From NCBI GenBank assembly GCA_965228695.1, contig CBDDIB010000002.1:2728001-2792000 (forward strand): a stretch of DNA of 64,000 bases, read 5' to 3'. The translations under genes and the position numbers were made by a program. The notes beneath the pieces are model-generated. The model searched no databases. It was not told the origin of the DNA and saw only the letters and a list, made by a program, of their open reading frames with translations. The DNA is from JAJFJD01 sp965228695 (lineage in GTDB: Bacteria; Pseudomonadota; Alphaproteobacteria; UBA8366). Positions 9,587-17,177 of this stretch are shown in pieces; position 1 is the first letter of the stretch; each line of letters starts with the position of its first letter.

Positions 9587-10327
9587 ATGACCTCCGAGGA
9601 ACTGCAGGATCGGGTTGCCGCTTTTCCGTTCTGGTATCACCGGATCGAATTGCCGGGCGGCGTCACGACACCGGGCATGAATCCGCTCAGCCCGCAAACA
9701 TATGGCGTTCCCGAAGACTTGTCCGGCAAGCGGGTTCTCGATGTGGGGGCGTGGGACGGGTATTGGACCTTCGAAGCGCTGAAGCGCGGGGCGGCCGAGG
9801 CGGTCGCGATCGACGACTTTTCCGATTATCTGGGTCAGTTGGAAACCCGCGACCGGCCCGGTTGGGAAACTTTCGACTTCTGCCGTGACGCGCTGGGATA
9901 TACCGAGGACATCTGTCGGCGAACGGAGCTGTCCGTCTACGACGTCAGTGAAGAGCTACTCGGGCGTTTCGACGTGGTATTCTTTTTCGGCACGCTCTAT
10001 CATCTGCGCTATCCGTTACTGGCGCTGGACCGGCTGGCGTCGATTTGCGACGGCACGCTGATCGTCGAATCGCAAATCGCCGACGACTACAGCGCGTTCC
10101 AAGGCGGCCTCGGGAAGGGCTATCCCGGCGAGCAGATGGTGATGGAATTCTTCCCGGGCGATGAACTCGCGGGCAATGAGACGAATTGGTGGGCGCCGAC
10201 ACTGTATTGCCTAGGGCATATGGTGCGGGCCGCCGGATTCCCGTCGGTCGACGTTTGGAAGCTTGTCCGCGAGGCGCCGACCACGATCGGACATTGCCGT
10301 GGATTTGCACGCGGACAGCGGGGCTAG
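9587..10327 (+). CDS. SAM-dependent methyltransferase, CmoB-like (DUF1698) family
   Basis: This 246-residue protein has motif I as VLDVGAWDGYWTF (about residues 50-62) and FFGTLYHLRYPL further on, which is typical of the CmoB-like DUF1698 group. ATG 9587 was preferred over TTG 9557 because the homologous-looking part begins just after it. The next gene, a glycosyltransferase-methyltransferase fusion, starts eight bases later with a strong GGGGAGG site. A role in glycan or lipid modification is therefore as likely as tRNA modification. Confidence 0.75.
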   Translation: MTSEELQDRVAAFPFWYHRIELPGGVTTPGMNPLSPQTYGVPEDLSGKRVLDVGAWDGYWTFEALKRGAAEAVAIDDFSDYLGQLETRDRPGWETFDFCRDALGYTEDICRRTELSVYDVSEELLGRFDVVFFFGTLYHLRYPLLALDRLASICDGTLIVESQIADDYSAFQGGLGKGYPGEQMVMEFFPGDELAGNETNWWAPTLYCLGHMVRAAGFPSVDVWKLVREAPTTIGHCRGFARGQRG

Positions 10328-10334
10328 GGGAGGC

Positions 10335-12035
10335 ATGGGCGAAGGTCCGCCGCGTATCCGGTGCGAGGGTTGGCGGTTCGTGCCTCAGTCCTTTGCCGTG
10401 GTCCATCAATTCCAGGCGTTGGGCCTTGAAGACGCGGGCGCGGACATTTCCATTCGCGATCTACCTTACTTCGGGGATTGGTCGCCCGTATCCGGGCTGC
10501 TTCCGCGGCCGTTGGAGGACCGCCTCAAGCGGATGCCGTCCGGGAGGATGGATGGGCCGGTATCCGGTGTCATTCGGGTTGCCGTGCCCTACGATTTCTC
10601 GGCATCGCGCGATGGTCCGACGCTGGTCATGGCGACCGCCGAAGCCGGTGAAATTCCGACGGAAAACATTGCAGGCGGGCAGACTGCCGGGGCCGCGGTT
10701 GCCGCTTCCGATGCGCGGATCTATGCGCCGTCGCGGTGGTCGCGCGACGGTCTCGTCTTGAGCGGCATTCCCGAGGATCGCATCGATATCGTCGGGCACG
10801 GCATCGATCCGTCGATTTGGCAGGCGCCCGTCGGCTCCGCCCGCGCCGATTTTCGGCAGCGTTTCGGCTGGAGCGACGATTTCGTCTTTCTCAATGTCGG
10901 CGCGATGACCGAGAACAAGGGGATCGATTTGCTCTTGCAAGCTTTCGCGGCGGTTCTGACGGCGCATCCGCGGGCGCGGCTTGTGCTGAAGGGGGCGGAC
11001 GCGATCTTCCGGTCGCGAGATCTCGTCGCGGGGTATCTCGCCGACCTGCCGGTCGACCGGCGGCATGCGGTCGCGGAACGGCTGACCTATATCGGCGACA
11101 GCTACATGCTCGACGATATGATCGCGCTCTATCAGGTCGCCGACGCTTATGTGTCGCCCTATCGCGCGGAGGGCTACAATCTGCCGGTCCTGGAGGGCGC
11201 GGCCTGCGGACTGCCGGTCATCTGCACGGCGGGGGGTGCCACGGACGATTTCACGACATCCGATTTCGCGCTGTATGTCGACGCAATCCTGGACGACGGG
11301 CGTCGCATGCTTGTGCCGTCAACGGAGAGCCTGATCGACCGGATGACGCGCTGCATCGAGGACGGCGACTGGCGGGCGCGGGCGGCCAACTGCGCGGTGG
11401 GCCATATCGCGGAGCGCCACACATGGCGGCATGCGGCGGAAGGATTGTTGCGGGCCCTCAACATTGATCCGTCTGCGGGTCACACGGGATGCGGTATGAC
11501 GAATAGCTCAGATGACGATCCGCTGCGGCTTCATATCGGCGGCGAATCGGCGCTCGAAGGCTGGAAGGTTCTGAATATCGAGTCCGCGGATTTTGTCGAC
11601 TATGTCGGCGATTGCTCCGACCTGTCGCAGTTCGCCGACCATTCGGTTTTGGAAATTTACGCATCGCACGTGTTGGAACATCTCGGTTATCTGGACGATC
11701 TGCCGAATGCGTTGAAGGAATTTCATCGCGTTCTTGAAACGGGCGGGCGGTTGCGGTTGAGCGTGCCCGACCTGGAAACCCTGTGCCGACTGTTCTTGCA
11801 TCCGAAACTCGATATGTCGTCGCGGTTTCATGTCATGCGGGTAATGTTCGGCGGCCAGACAACCCCGCATGATTTCCATAAGGCGGGCATGACCGAAGAG
11901 TTCATGACCGACTACCTGCAGGTCGCGGGATTCACATCCATCGAGCGGGTCGAGACGTTCGATCTCGTCGCCGATACCAGCGCGTTGAAACTTGCGGGCG
12001 TGTCCATCAGCCTGAACATGCAGGCGATTAAGTAG
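10335..12035 (+). CDS. Glycosyltransferase (GT4-like) fused to a SAM methyltransferase
   Basis: GGGGAGG lies just before ATG 10335, giving 566 residues. Residues about 1-375 form a GT-B glycosyltransferase: NVGAMTENKGIDLLLQAF opens the donor-binding half, and SPYRAEGYNLPVLEGAACG is the E-x7-E motif of family 4 enzymes. After about residue 390 comes a separate class I methyltransferase-like domain with SHVLEHL and GGRLRLSVPDLE. The fold is short and lacks a clear GxGxG motif I. The target is probably a surface glycan, as an inference from the domains. Confidence 0.82.
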   Translation: MGEGPPRIRCEGWRFVPQSFAVVHQFQALGLEDAGADISIRDLPYFGDWSPVSGLLPRPLEDRLKRMPSGRMDGPVSGVIRVAVPYDFSASRDGPTLVMATAEAGEIPTENIAGGQTAGAAVAASDARIYAPSRWSRDGLVLSGIPEDRIDIVGHGIDPSIWQAPVGSARADFRQRFGWSDDFVFLNVGAMTENKGIDLLLQAFAAVLTAHPRARLVLKGADAIFRSRDLVAGYLADLPVDRRHAVAERLTYIGDSYMLDDMIALYQVADAYVSPYRAEGYNLPVLEGAACGLPVICTAGGATDDFTTSDFALYVDAILDDGRRMLVPSTESLIDRMTRCIEDGDWRARAANCAVGHIAERHTWRHAAEGLLRALNIDPSAGHTGCGMTNSSDDDPLRLHIGGESALEGWKVLNIESADFVDYVGDCSDLSQFADHSVLEIYASHVLEHLGYLDDLPNALKEFHRVLETGGRLRLSVPDLETLCRLFLHPKLDMSSRFHVMRVMFGGQTTPHDFHKAGMTEEFMTDYLQVAGFTSIERVETFDLVADTSALKLAGVSISLNMQAIK

Positions 12036-12146
12036 CCCGCCCTGGGCACAACTTGTTTTTGCATCGGACAATTCCCTATAGACTAGGCGATGAAGCGGGC
12101 GCGGCGCGGTCGTGGAGGGGCAAGAAAAACAACGGGTTTACGTGAC

Positions 12147-14114
12147 GTGTTCTCAAAAATTCTGATCGCGAACCGGGGCGAGATCGCCTGCCGGATCATG
12201 CGCACCGCGAAACGCATGGGGATTGCCACCGTCGCGGTCTACTCGGACGCGGATGCGCGTTCGCTGCATGTCCGGATGGCAGACGAAGCGATGGCCATCG
12301 GCGGCAATGCGGCGGCGGAGAGTTATCTGGCGATCGACAAGATCGTCGATGCCGCACTACGCAGCGGGGCCGAGGCGATTCATCCCGGCTTCGGCTTCCT
12401 TTCCGAGAATGCCGCCTTTGCCGACCGCTTGGACGAAGAGGGCATAGTTTTCATCGGCCCGAAACAGCGGGCCATCGCGTCCATGGGCGACAAGATCGAG
12501 TCCAAGCGCCTGGCCCAGGAAGCGGGCGTCAGTACCGTGCCGGGCCATCCGGATATCGTTCCCGATGCGGACACCGCCGTGCGCATAGCCGCCGAGGTGG
12601 GCTTCCCCGTGATGATCAAGGCGTCCGCCGGCGGTGGCGGAAAGGGGATGCGCATTGCCCGCGATGAAGACGAGGCGCGCGAGGGCTTCACGCTCGCGGC
12701 CAGCGAGGCGAAATCCAGCTTCGGCGACGACCGCATCTTCATCGAACGGTTCATCGAGGAGCCGCGGCATATCGAGATCCAGGTCTTGGCCGATTCCAAA
12801 GGAAACACGATCCATCTCGGTGAGCGGGAGTGCTCGATCCAGCGGCGGCACCAGAAGGTCATCGAAGAAGCGCCGTCGCCCTTTCTGGACGAAAAGACAC
12901 GTGAGGCGATGGGCGCGCAGGCCATTGCCTTGGCCAAGGCCGTCGACTATCAGTCCGCGGGGACCGTCGAGTTCATCGTCGACAAGGACCGCAATTTCTA
13001 TTTTCTCGAGATGAACACCCGGTTGCAGGTCGAACACCCGGTCACGGAGTACATCACCGGACTCGACCTCGTCGAACAGATGATCCGTATCGCCGCCGGT
13101 GAGCCGCTCCCGCTGTCGCAGGACGAGGTGACCTTGAAGGGGTGGGCCGTCGAGGCGCGTGTCTATGCCGAGGATCCATACCGCAACTTCCTGCCGTCGA
13201 CCGGGAGGCTCGTGCGGTATCACGCGCCGGCGGAAGACGCCCATGTCCGCGTGGATACGGGCGTTTACGAAGGCGGTGAAATTTCCATGTTCTACGACCC
13301 CATGATCGCCAAACTCGTTGTCGGGGGCGCAACACGCAACGAGGCCATTGCACAGATCCGGGACGCGCTGGACGCGTTCCACATTCGCGGCATTTCGCAC
13401 AATGTTCCGTTCCTGGCGGCCGTGCTTGCGCATCCTCGCTTCATCGAAGGCCGGCTCTCGACCGGGTTCATCGAAGAGGAATATCCCGACGGGTTACAGC
13501 CACGGCCGTTGACCAATACAGAGACCGCGCTCTTCGTTGCCGTGACGGCTGTATTGCAACATCGCAACCTAGTGCGTCGGCCGGAGGCCGCTGGATCGGC
13601 CTGGGTCATGCGCATCGGCGGTGACGATTATCCGGTCGAGATCGCGGTAAACGGCGACGATTGCGTGGTCGCGATCGAGATCGACGACACGTTGGTTCAG
13701 CAAAACCTGACGAGCGCGTGGCGTCCCGGCGATGCCATATTCACCGGGACCGTCGACGGCGAGGACATCCGCGTCCAAGCGGACCGGCTGGGTATCGGGT
13801 GGCGGCTGTTTCATGCTGGTATGCAGGCGGACCTCCAGGCCTTGCCGCCGCGCGCGGCCGAACTGTCGCGCATGATGCCCGTGAAAGAGCCGCCCGATCT
13901 GTCGCGGTTCCTATTGTCGCCGATGCCGGGATTGCTGATCCGCGTCGCCGTGGAGGAGGGCGACGAGGTCAAAGCGGGTGAGGAACTTGCCGTCGTCGAG
14001 GCCATGAAGATGGAAAATGTATTACGGGCCGAGCGCGACGGGGTCGTGCAGACGGTTCATGCGGCGGCGGGCGACAGCCTCGCCGTCGACCAGTCGATCC
14101 TCGAATTCGAGTGA
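12147..14114 (+). CDS. pccA: Propionyl-CoA carboxylase alpha (biotin) subunit
   Basis: GTG 12147 gives the family N-terminus FSKILIANRGEIACR; an in-frame ATG at 12090 would add 19 basic residues that look untypical. The 655 residues comprise a biotin carboxylase N-domain, ATP-grasp (KASAGGGGKGMR), the biotin carboxylase C-domain, a linker that binds the beta subunit, and a C-terminal biotinyl domain with VEAMKMEN carrying the biotinylated Lys. It carboxylates biotin using ATP and bicarbonate, partnering the subunit at 5287-6819. Acylphosphatase follows closely. Confidence 0.94.
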   Translation: MFSKILIANRGEIACRIMRTAKRMGIATVAVYSDADARSLHVRMADEAMAIGGNAAAESYLAIDKIVDAALRSGAEAIHPGFGFLSENAAFADRLDEEGIVFIGPKQRAIASMGDKIESKRLAQEAGVSTVPGHPDIVPDADTAVRIAAEVGFPVMIKASAGGGGKGMRIARDEDEAREGFTLAASEAKSSFGDDRIFIERFIEEPRHIEIQVLADSKGNTIHLGERECSIQRRHQKVIEEAPSPFLDEKTREAMGAQAIALAKAVDYQSAGTVEFIVDKDRNFYFLEMNTRLQVEHPVTEYITGLDLVEQMIRIAAGEPLPLSQDEVTLKGWAVEARVYAEDPYRNFLPSTGRLVRYHAPAEDAHVRVDTGVYEGGEISMFYDPMIAKLVVGGATRNEAIAQIRDALDAFHIRGISHNVPFLAAVLAHPRFIEGRLSTGFIEEEYPDGLQPRPLTNTETALFVAVTAVLQHRNLVRRPEAAGSAWVMRIGGDDYPVEIAVNGDDCVVAIEIDDTLVQQNLTSAWRPGDAIFTGTVDGEDIRVQADRLGIGWRLFHAGMQADLQALPPRAAELSRMMPVKEPPDLSRFLLSPMPGLLIRVAVEEGDEVKAGEELAVVEAMKMENVLRAERDGVVQTVHAAAGDSLAVDQSILEFE

Positions 14115-14141
14115 CCGCCGCGGGCGGCACGGGCAGTTGCG

Positions 14142-14417
14142 ATGACCGACCTTTCCCTTCGTCTCGTCATTCGCGGCCGGGTCCAAGGCGTGGGATTCCG
14201 ATATTGGATGACCCGCGAAGCGGAAAAGCGCGGATTGAATGGTTGGGTGCGGAACCTCTCGGACGGCAGCGTCGAGGCGCTGGTGTCGGGCCCGGATGCG
14301 GCGGTGCAGGACTTGATCGAGGCCAGCCGGCGCGGTCCGCGCCTATCCAATGTCGATTCTATCGAACAAACGCCGGCGGACGTGCCGGCACAATCGGGTT
14401 TCCAGCAATTCAGATAG
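14142..14417 (+). CDS. acyP: Acylphosphatase
   Basis: This 91-residue protein has the acylphosphatase signatures RGRVQGVGFRYW (catalytic Arg) and GLNGWVRNLSDGSVE (catalytic Asn). It hydrolyses carboxyl-phosphate bonds such as acetyl phosphate or carbamoyl phosphate. It starts 28 bases after pccA and probably shares its transcript. A 16-bp perfect hairpin follows, separating it from the convergent gene. Confidence 0.95.
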   Translation: MTDLSLRLVIRGRVQGVGFRYWMTREAEKRGLNGWVRNLSDGSVEALVSGPDAAVQDLIEASRRGPRLSNVDSIEQTPADVPAQSGFQQFR

Positions 14418-14419
14418 CT

Positions 14420-14461
14420 CGGCATGAACGGCGGCCCGCTTGTATGCCGCCGTTCATGCCG
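14420..14461. terminator. Bidirectional hairpin between convergent genes
   Basis: Bases 14420-14435 and 14446-14461 form a perfect 16-bp inverted repeat around a 10-base loop. It lies between the ends of acyP and the convergent selenoprotein candidate. No long U-tract follows on either strand, so termination may rely on the hairpin alone or on Rho. Confidence 0.7.
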
Positions 14462-14481
14462 GATGAACCTTGTCGCTTGGC

Positions 14482-15129
14482 TTAACCGATCGCCGCCACG
14501 TCGGCGACCGTCTTGTCCGGTTCCGGCCGGCGTGTGTAGTCGGGATCGATATCGGCTGCTGTGATAAAGCCGCTGGTGTCGATCACCAAACGCGCCGGGA
14601 CCGGTAGCGTCCAGCTGTCTTCGCCGTGGTGTTTCGGGAGGTCGATGCCGAATCCGAGGTAGATTTCCTGGATATTCGCAGGCACCGTAAAGGTCAGGCC
14701 GAGTTCGCTGGCATAGGCGTTGCCGGGGTCCGAGAGCATATCGAATTTGAGCGAATGCTTCTCCACCATCGTCTGGCTATGCTCGGCCGGCTGGGGTGTC
14801 AGCGCCACGAGGTTGGCGCCATGCTCCTTCAGTTGGTCGGTAACTGCCTGCAAAGCATACAGCTCTGCATTACAGTAGGGTCACCAGCTTCCGCGGAAAA
14901 CGGTAAGAACCAGCGGACCTTGAGCCAGCAGACTCCCCGAGTTGATTTCTTCGCCCCGTGAGTTCAGCAGTGAGAAGGCCGGAAGGGCGTCCCCGACTTT
15001 GGGCACGCCGTCCATGATGCCGGACTCACGCAGGTCTTGCGTGGCCTGACCCATGGCGGCACGCGCTTCGGCGGGAATCCGCTTCGCGGACCCTTCGCGA
15101 AGGGCGTCCAGTTGTGCAGCAAGTGTCAT
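14482..15129 (-). CDS. Peroxiredoxin-like protein with in-frame TGA, candidate selenoprotein
   Basis: From ATG 15129 (GGAGA upstream) the frame runs 82 codons to TGA at 14883-14881 and then continues without another stop to TAA at 14482, giving 215 residues. Around the TGA the reading is VFRGSW-TGA-PYCNAELYALQ. The family is thioredoxin-fold AhpC/TSA-like, where this place normally reads WCPYC, so TGA replaces the first redox Cys (position 83; resolving Cys86). A hairpin 11 bases after the TGA fits a bacterial SECIS. If the host lacks SelA/B/C/D, this would instead be a nonsense-disrupted gene. The rest of the sequence is undecayed. Confidence 0.8.
14844..14875 (-). promoter_or_regulatory. 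SECIS-like hairpin downstream of the in-frame TGA
   Basis: On the minus strand, 11 bases after the TGA, TGCAGAGC pairs with GCTTTGCA (eight pairs, one G-U) around a five-base loop TGTAT (14849-14869). CTG/CAG can extend it outward. The loop starts 19 bases after the TGA and contains GU, in line with bacterial SECIS elements bound by SelB. It lies inside the coding sequence, as bacterial SECIS do. Confidence 0.65.
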
Positions 15130-15263
15130 TGTATTCTCCAAATAAAAAAAGCCGCGTTTGTAGCGCCCGATAGCGTTCGGACTTTGCGCACGCGGATCGT
15201 CAGTTGGTCGATTTAATATGCCGCCGGACCAGGTCAACGCGAGGTCACGATAACGTGTACTGA

Positions 15264-16190
15264 CTATGGGGCAGCGGCCGCTTCTTTGATCAGCACGGCG
15301 GCGGGACCCGCCATTCCGGCATTCTTATGTCCGACGCCGGGAACCGTTCGCAGTTTCCATTCAAATGGCATACCCGCCGCCCGGGCGTTGCGCTTCGCCT
15401 CGGCGAAGTAGGTTTTGCCGCGTTCCAGTCTGTTGGCGCCTTGCCGGTCCGCTTCGGGGGTGGTGCGAAGGTAGATGCCGCGCCGTGTGTCCTCCTCGCC
15501 GAGCAGGACGACCAGCGGACTGGCATAGAGTTTCCGTAGATCGTCGTCGGTGACGTTGGCGCCGCCCAGACCGTATGGGAACGTCTCGGTGCGGGTCGTC
15601 ATCGTGTACCATCCCGGATTGGCCGCGATTGCCAGATCGACCCGCGGACCGCCGGTGAATGTCATGTACCGATGGACGAATTGGCCGCCGGCGGAATGCC
15701 CGAACAGGCTGAAGGACGTGCGGTTGGTTCCGGTCAGGTCGCGCACCTGATCGAAGACCCTGTCGATGATGGGAAAACTCCAGTACCTCCTCGCGTTGGC
15801 GGCCAGCGTGCCGTTGCTGTCCGCCCGGTACAGGACGTTGCCAAGATTGTAATGCCAGGACCCCGGAAAATCGTCGCGGCTGAATTCCGGCGCCACGATC
15901 AGGAAGCCGTGGAAGTCGGCGAGGGCAATCCAGTTGTTGCGATAGACGTCCGCGTTGCGCTTAACGCCGTGCATCACGAAGACGACGGGGCTATCGGCGG
16001 TAAAGGATGCCGGACGGTAGGTCCAGACCCATAACGATTTTCCGGTTGCAGCGGCGGGGTCCTTGTACAGGAACCGACCAGGGCCGGTATCGATGCGGGG
16101 CGGGCCCGCCTTCTCCGGCGTGACGCAGCCGGTGAGAAGCACCGTCGCGGCGATCGCGATCACGCCGATTATCAATTTAAGACAATGCAC
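15264..16190 (-). CDS. Alpha/beta-hydrolase lipoprotein, esterase/PHB-depolymerase-like
   Basis: A signal peptide with lipobox LTGC (Cys22) marks this 308-residue protein as a lipoprotein. The nucleophile elbow is GHSAGG, and VFVMHGVKRNAD is the oxyanion strand region. The C-terminal VPGVGHKN supplies the likely catalytic His. The fold resembles the LpqC/esterase and depolymerase groups; the substrate is unknown. It starts 25 bases after the lipB stop on the same strand. Confidence 0.82.
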   Translation of the reverse strand: MHCLKLIIGVIAIAATVLLTGCVTPEKAGPPRIDTGPGRFLYKDPAAATGKSLWVWTYRPASFTADSPVVFVMHGVKRNADVYRNNWIALADFHGFLIVAPEFSRDDFPGSWHYNLGNVLYRADSNGTLAANARRYWSFPIIDRVFDQVRDLTGTNRTSFSLFGHSAGGQFVHRYMTFTGGPRVDLAIAANPGWYTMTTRTETFPYGLGGANVTDDDLRKLYASPLVVLLGEEDTRRGIYLRTTPEADRQGANRLERGKTYFAEAKRNARAAGMPFEWKLRTVPGVGHKNAGMAGPAAVLIKEAAAAP

Positions 16191-16215
16191 AGCGGCGTTC
16201 CTTTACAGCCCGGTC

Positions 16216-16896
16216 TCAGGTGTTTCCGAAGATGTCGCGAAACGATTCCGCCAGGGCCACGTCCAGGTCGGCCATCGTTACCGGAAGGCCCAGATCGACC
16301 AGCGATGTGACCCCCAGACGCCGGTCCGCGATGCCGCAGGGCACGATTCCGTCGAAATGACTGAGGTCCGGCTCGACGTTGATCGCCACGCCGTGGAAGG
16401 TCACCCAGCGCCGGATCCGGACGCCGATGGCGGCGATCTTGTCCTCGCGGCCGCCGCCGCGGTCGACCCAGATGCCGACACGGTCGTTGTGCCGCTCCCC
16501 TTTAACGTTGAAGGCGGAAAGGGCGAGGATCACCCAATCCTCGAGATTCCGTATGAATTGCCGGATGTCGGGGTTGCGTTTCTGCAGGTCCAGCATCACG
16601 TAACAGACCCGCTGCCCCGGACCGTGATAGGTGAACTGGCCGCCCCGGCCGGTGTGATAGACGGGAAACCGGTTGCCGTCCAACAGGTCCTCGGGGTTCG
16701 CGCTGGTCCCGGCGGTGTAAAGCGGCGGATGCTCCAGCAGCCAGACCAATTCGGGCGCTTCGCCGGCTCGAACGGCGGCAACGCGGGCCTCCATCGCCGT
16801 GACGGCATCCTCATAGGGCACGAGTTCGTCGCTGACCCGCCAATCGACCCCCGATTTCCGGGCGATTTCCGCCTGCCGGGCGGTAGCCTTATGCAT
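16216..16896 (-). CDS. lipB: Octanoyltransferase LipB
   Basis: This 226-residue enzyme has the LipB signature GRGGQFTYHGPGQ, the Lys-containing EDKIAAIGVRIRRWVTFHG and the catalytic Cys in VPCGI. It moves octanoyl groups from acyl carrier protein to lipoyl domains of dehydrogenases and the glycine cleavage H protein. Length and motifs are complete. LipA is not in this window. The esterase lipoprotein follows on the same strand. Confidence 0.96.
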   Translation of the reverse strand: MHKATARQAEIARKSGVDWRVSDELVPYEDAVTAMEARVAAVRAGEAPELVWLLEHPPLYTAGTSANPEDLLDGNRFPVYHTGRGGQFTYHGPGQRVCYVMLDLQKRNPDIRQFIRNLEDWVILALSAFNVKGERHNDRVGIWVDRGGGREDKIAAIGVRIRRWVTFHGVAINVEPDLSHFDGIVPCGIADRRLGVTSLVDLGLPVTMADLDVALAESFRDIFGNT

Positions 16897-17006
16897 CCCT
16901 TGATAACCCCTCGGGGTTTTGGTATCCCCGCGTCAACGGGTGTTCTCCGTGGTGTCCGGTCATAATGCTATTATGATCAAGATTCGAGGGAGCGCGCACT
17001 ATATAT

Positions 17007-17093
17007 GCGGTCGTGGCGGAATTGGTAGACGCGCAGCGTTGAGGTCGCTGTGGTGGAAACACCGTGGAAGTTCGAGTCTTCTCGACCGCACCA
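17007..17093 (+). tRNA. tRNA-Leu (GAG)
   Basis: The acceptor GCGGTCG pairs with CGACCGC, followed by A and encoded CCA. The anticodon arm CAGCG-TTGAGGT-CGCTG gives GAG at 17041-17043. The long variable arm (TGGTGGAAACACCG) and TTCGAGT T-loop are typical of class II tRNA-Leu. A terminator hairpin follows nine bases later. Confidence 0.96.
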
Positions 17094-17101
17094 ATTTTCG
17101 A

Positions 17102-17130
17102 GGCCCGCTGACCAACCGGCGGGTCTTTTT
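17102..17130 (+). terminator. Intrinsic terminator after tRNA-Leu
   Basis: GGCCCGC (17102-17108) pairs with GCGGGTC (17119-17125) around a 10-base loop and runs into five T residues at 17126-17130. Confidence 0.85.
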
Positions 17131-17177
17131 ATTTTCGGCTGCTCGAAAGCGCGGGCGCCGAGTACCCGGGGGTGAGC

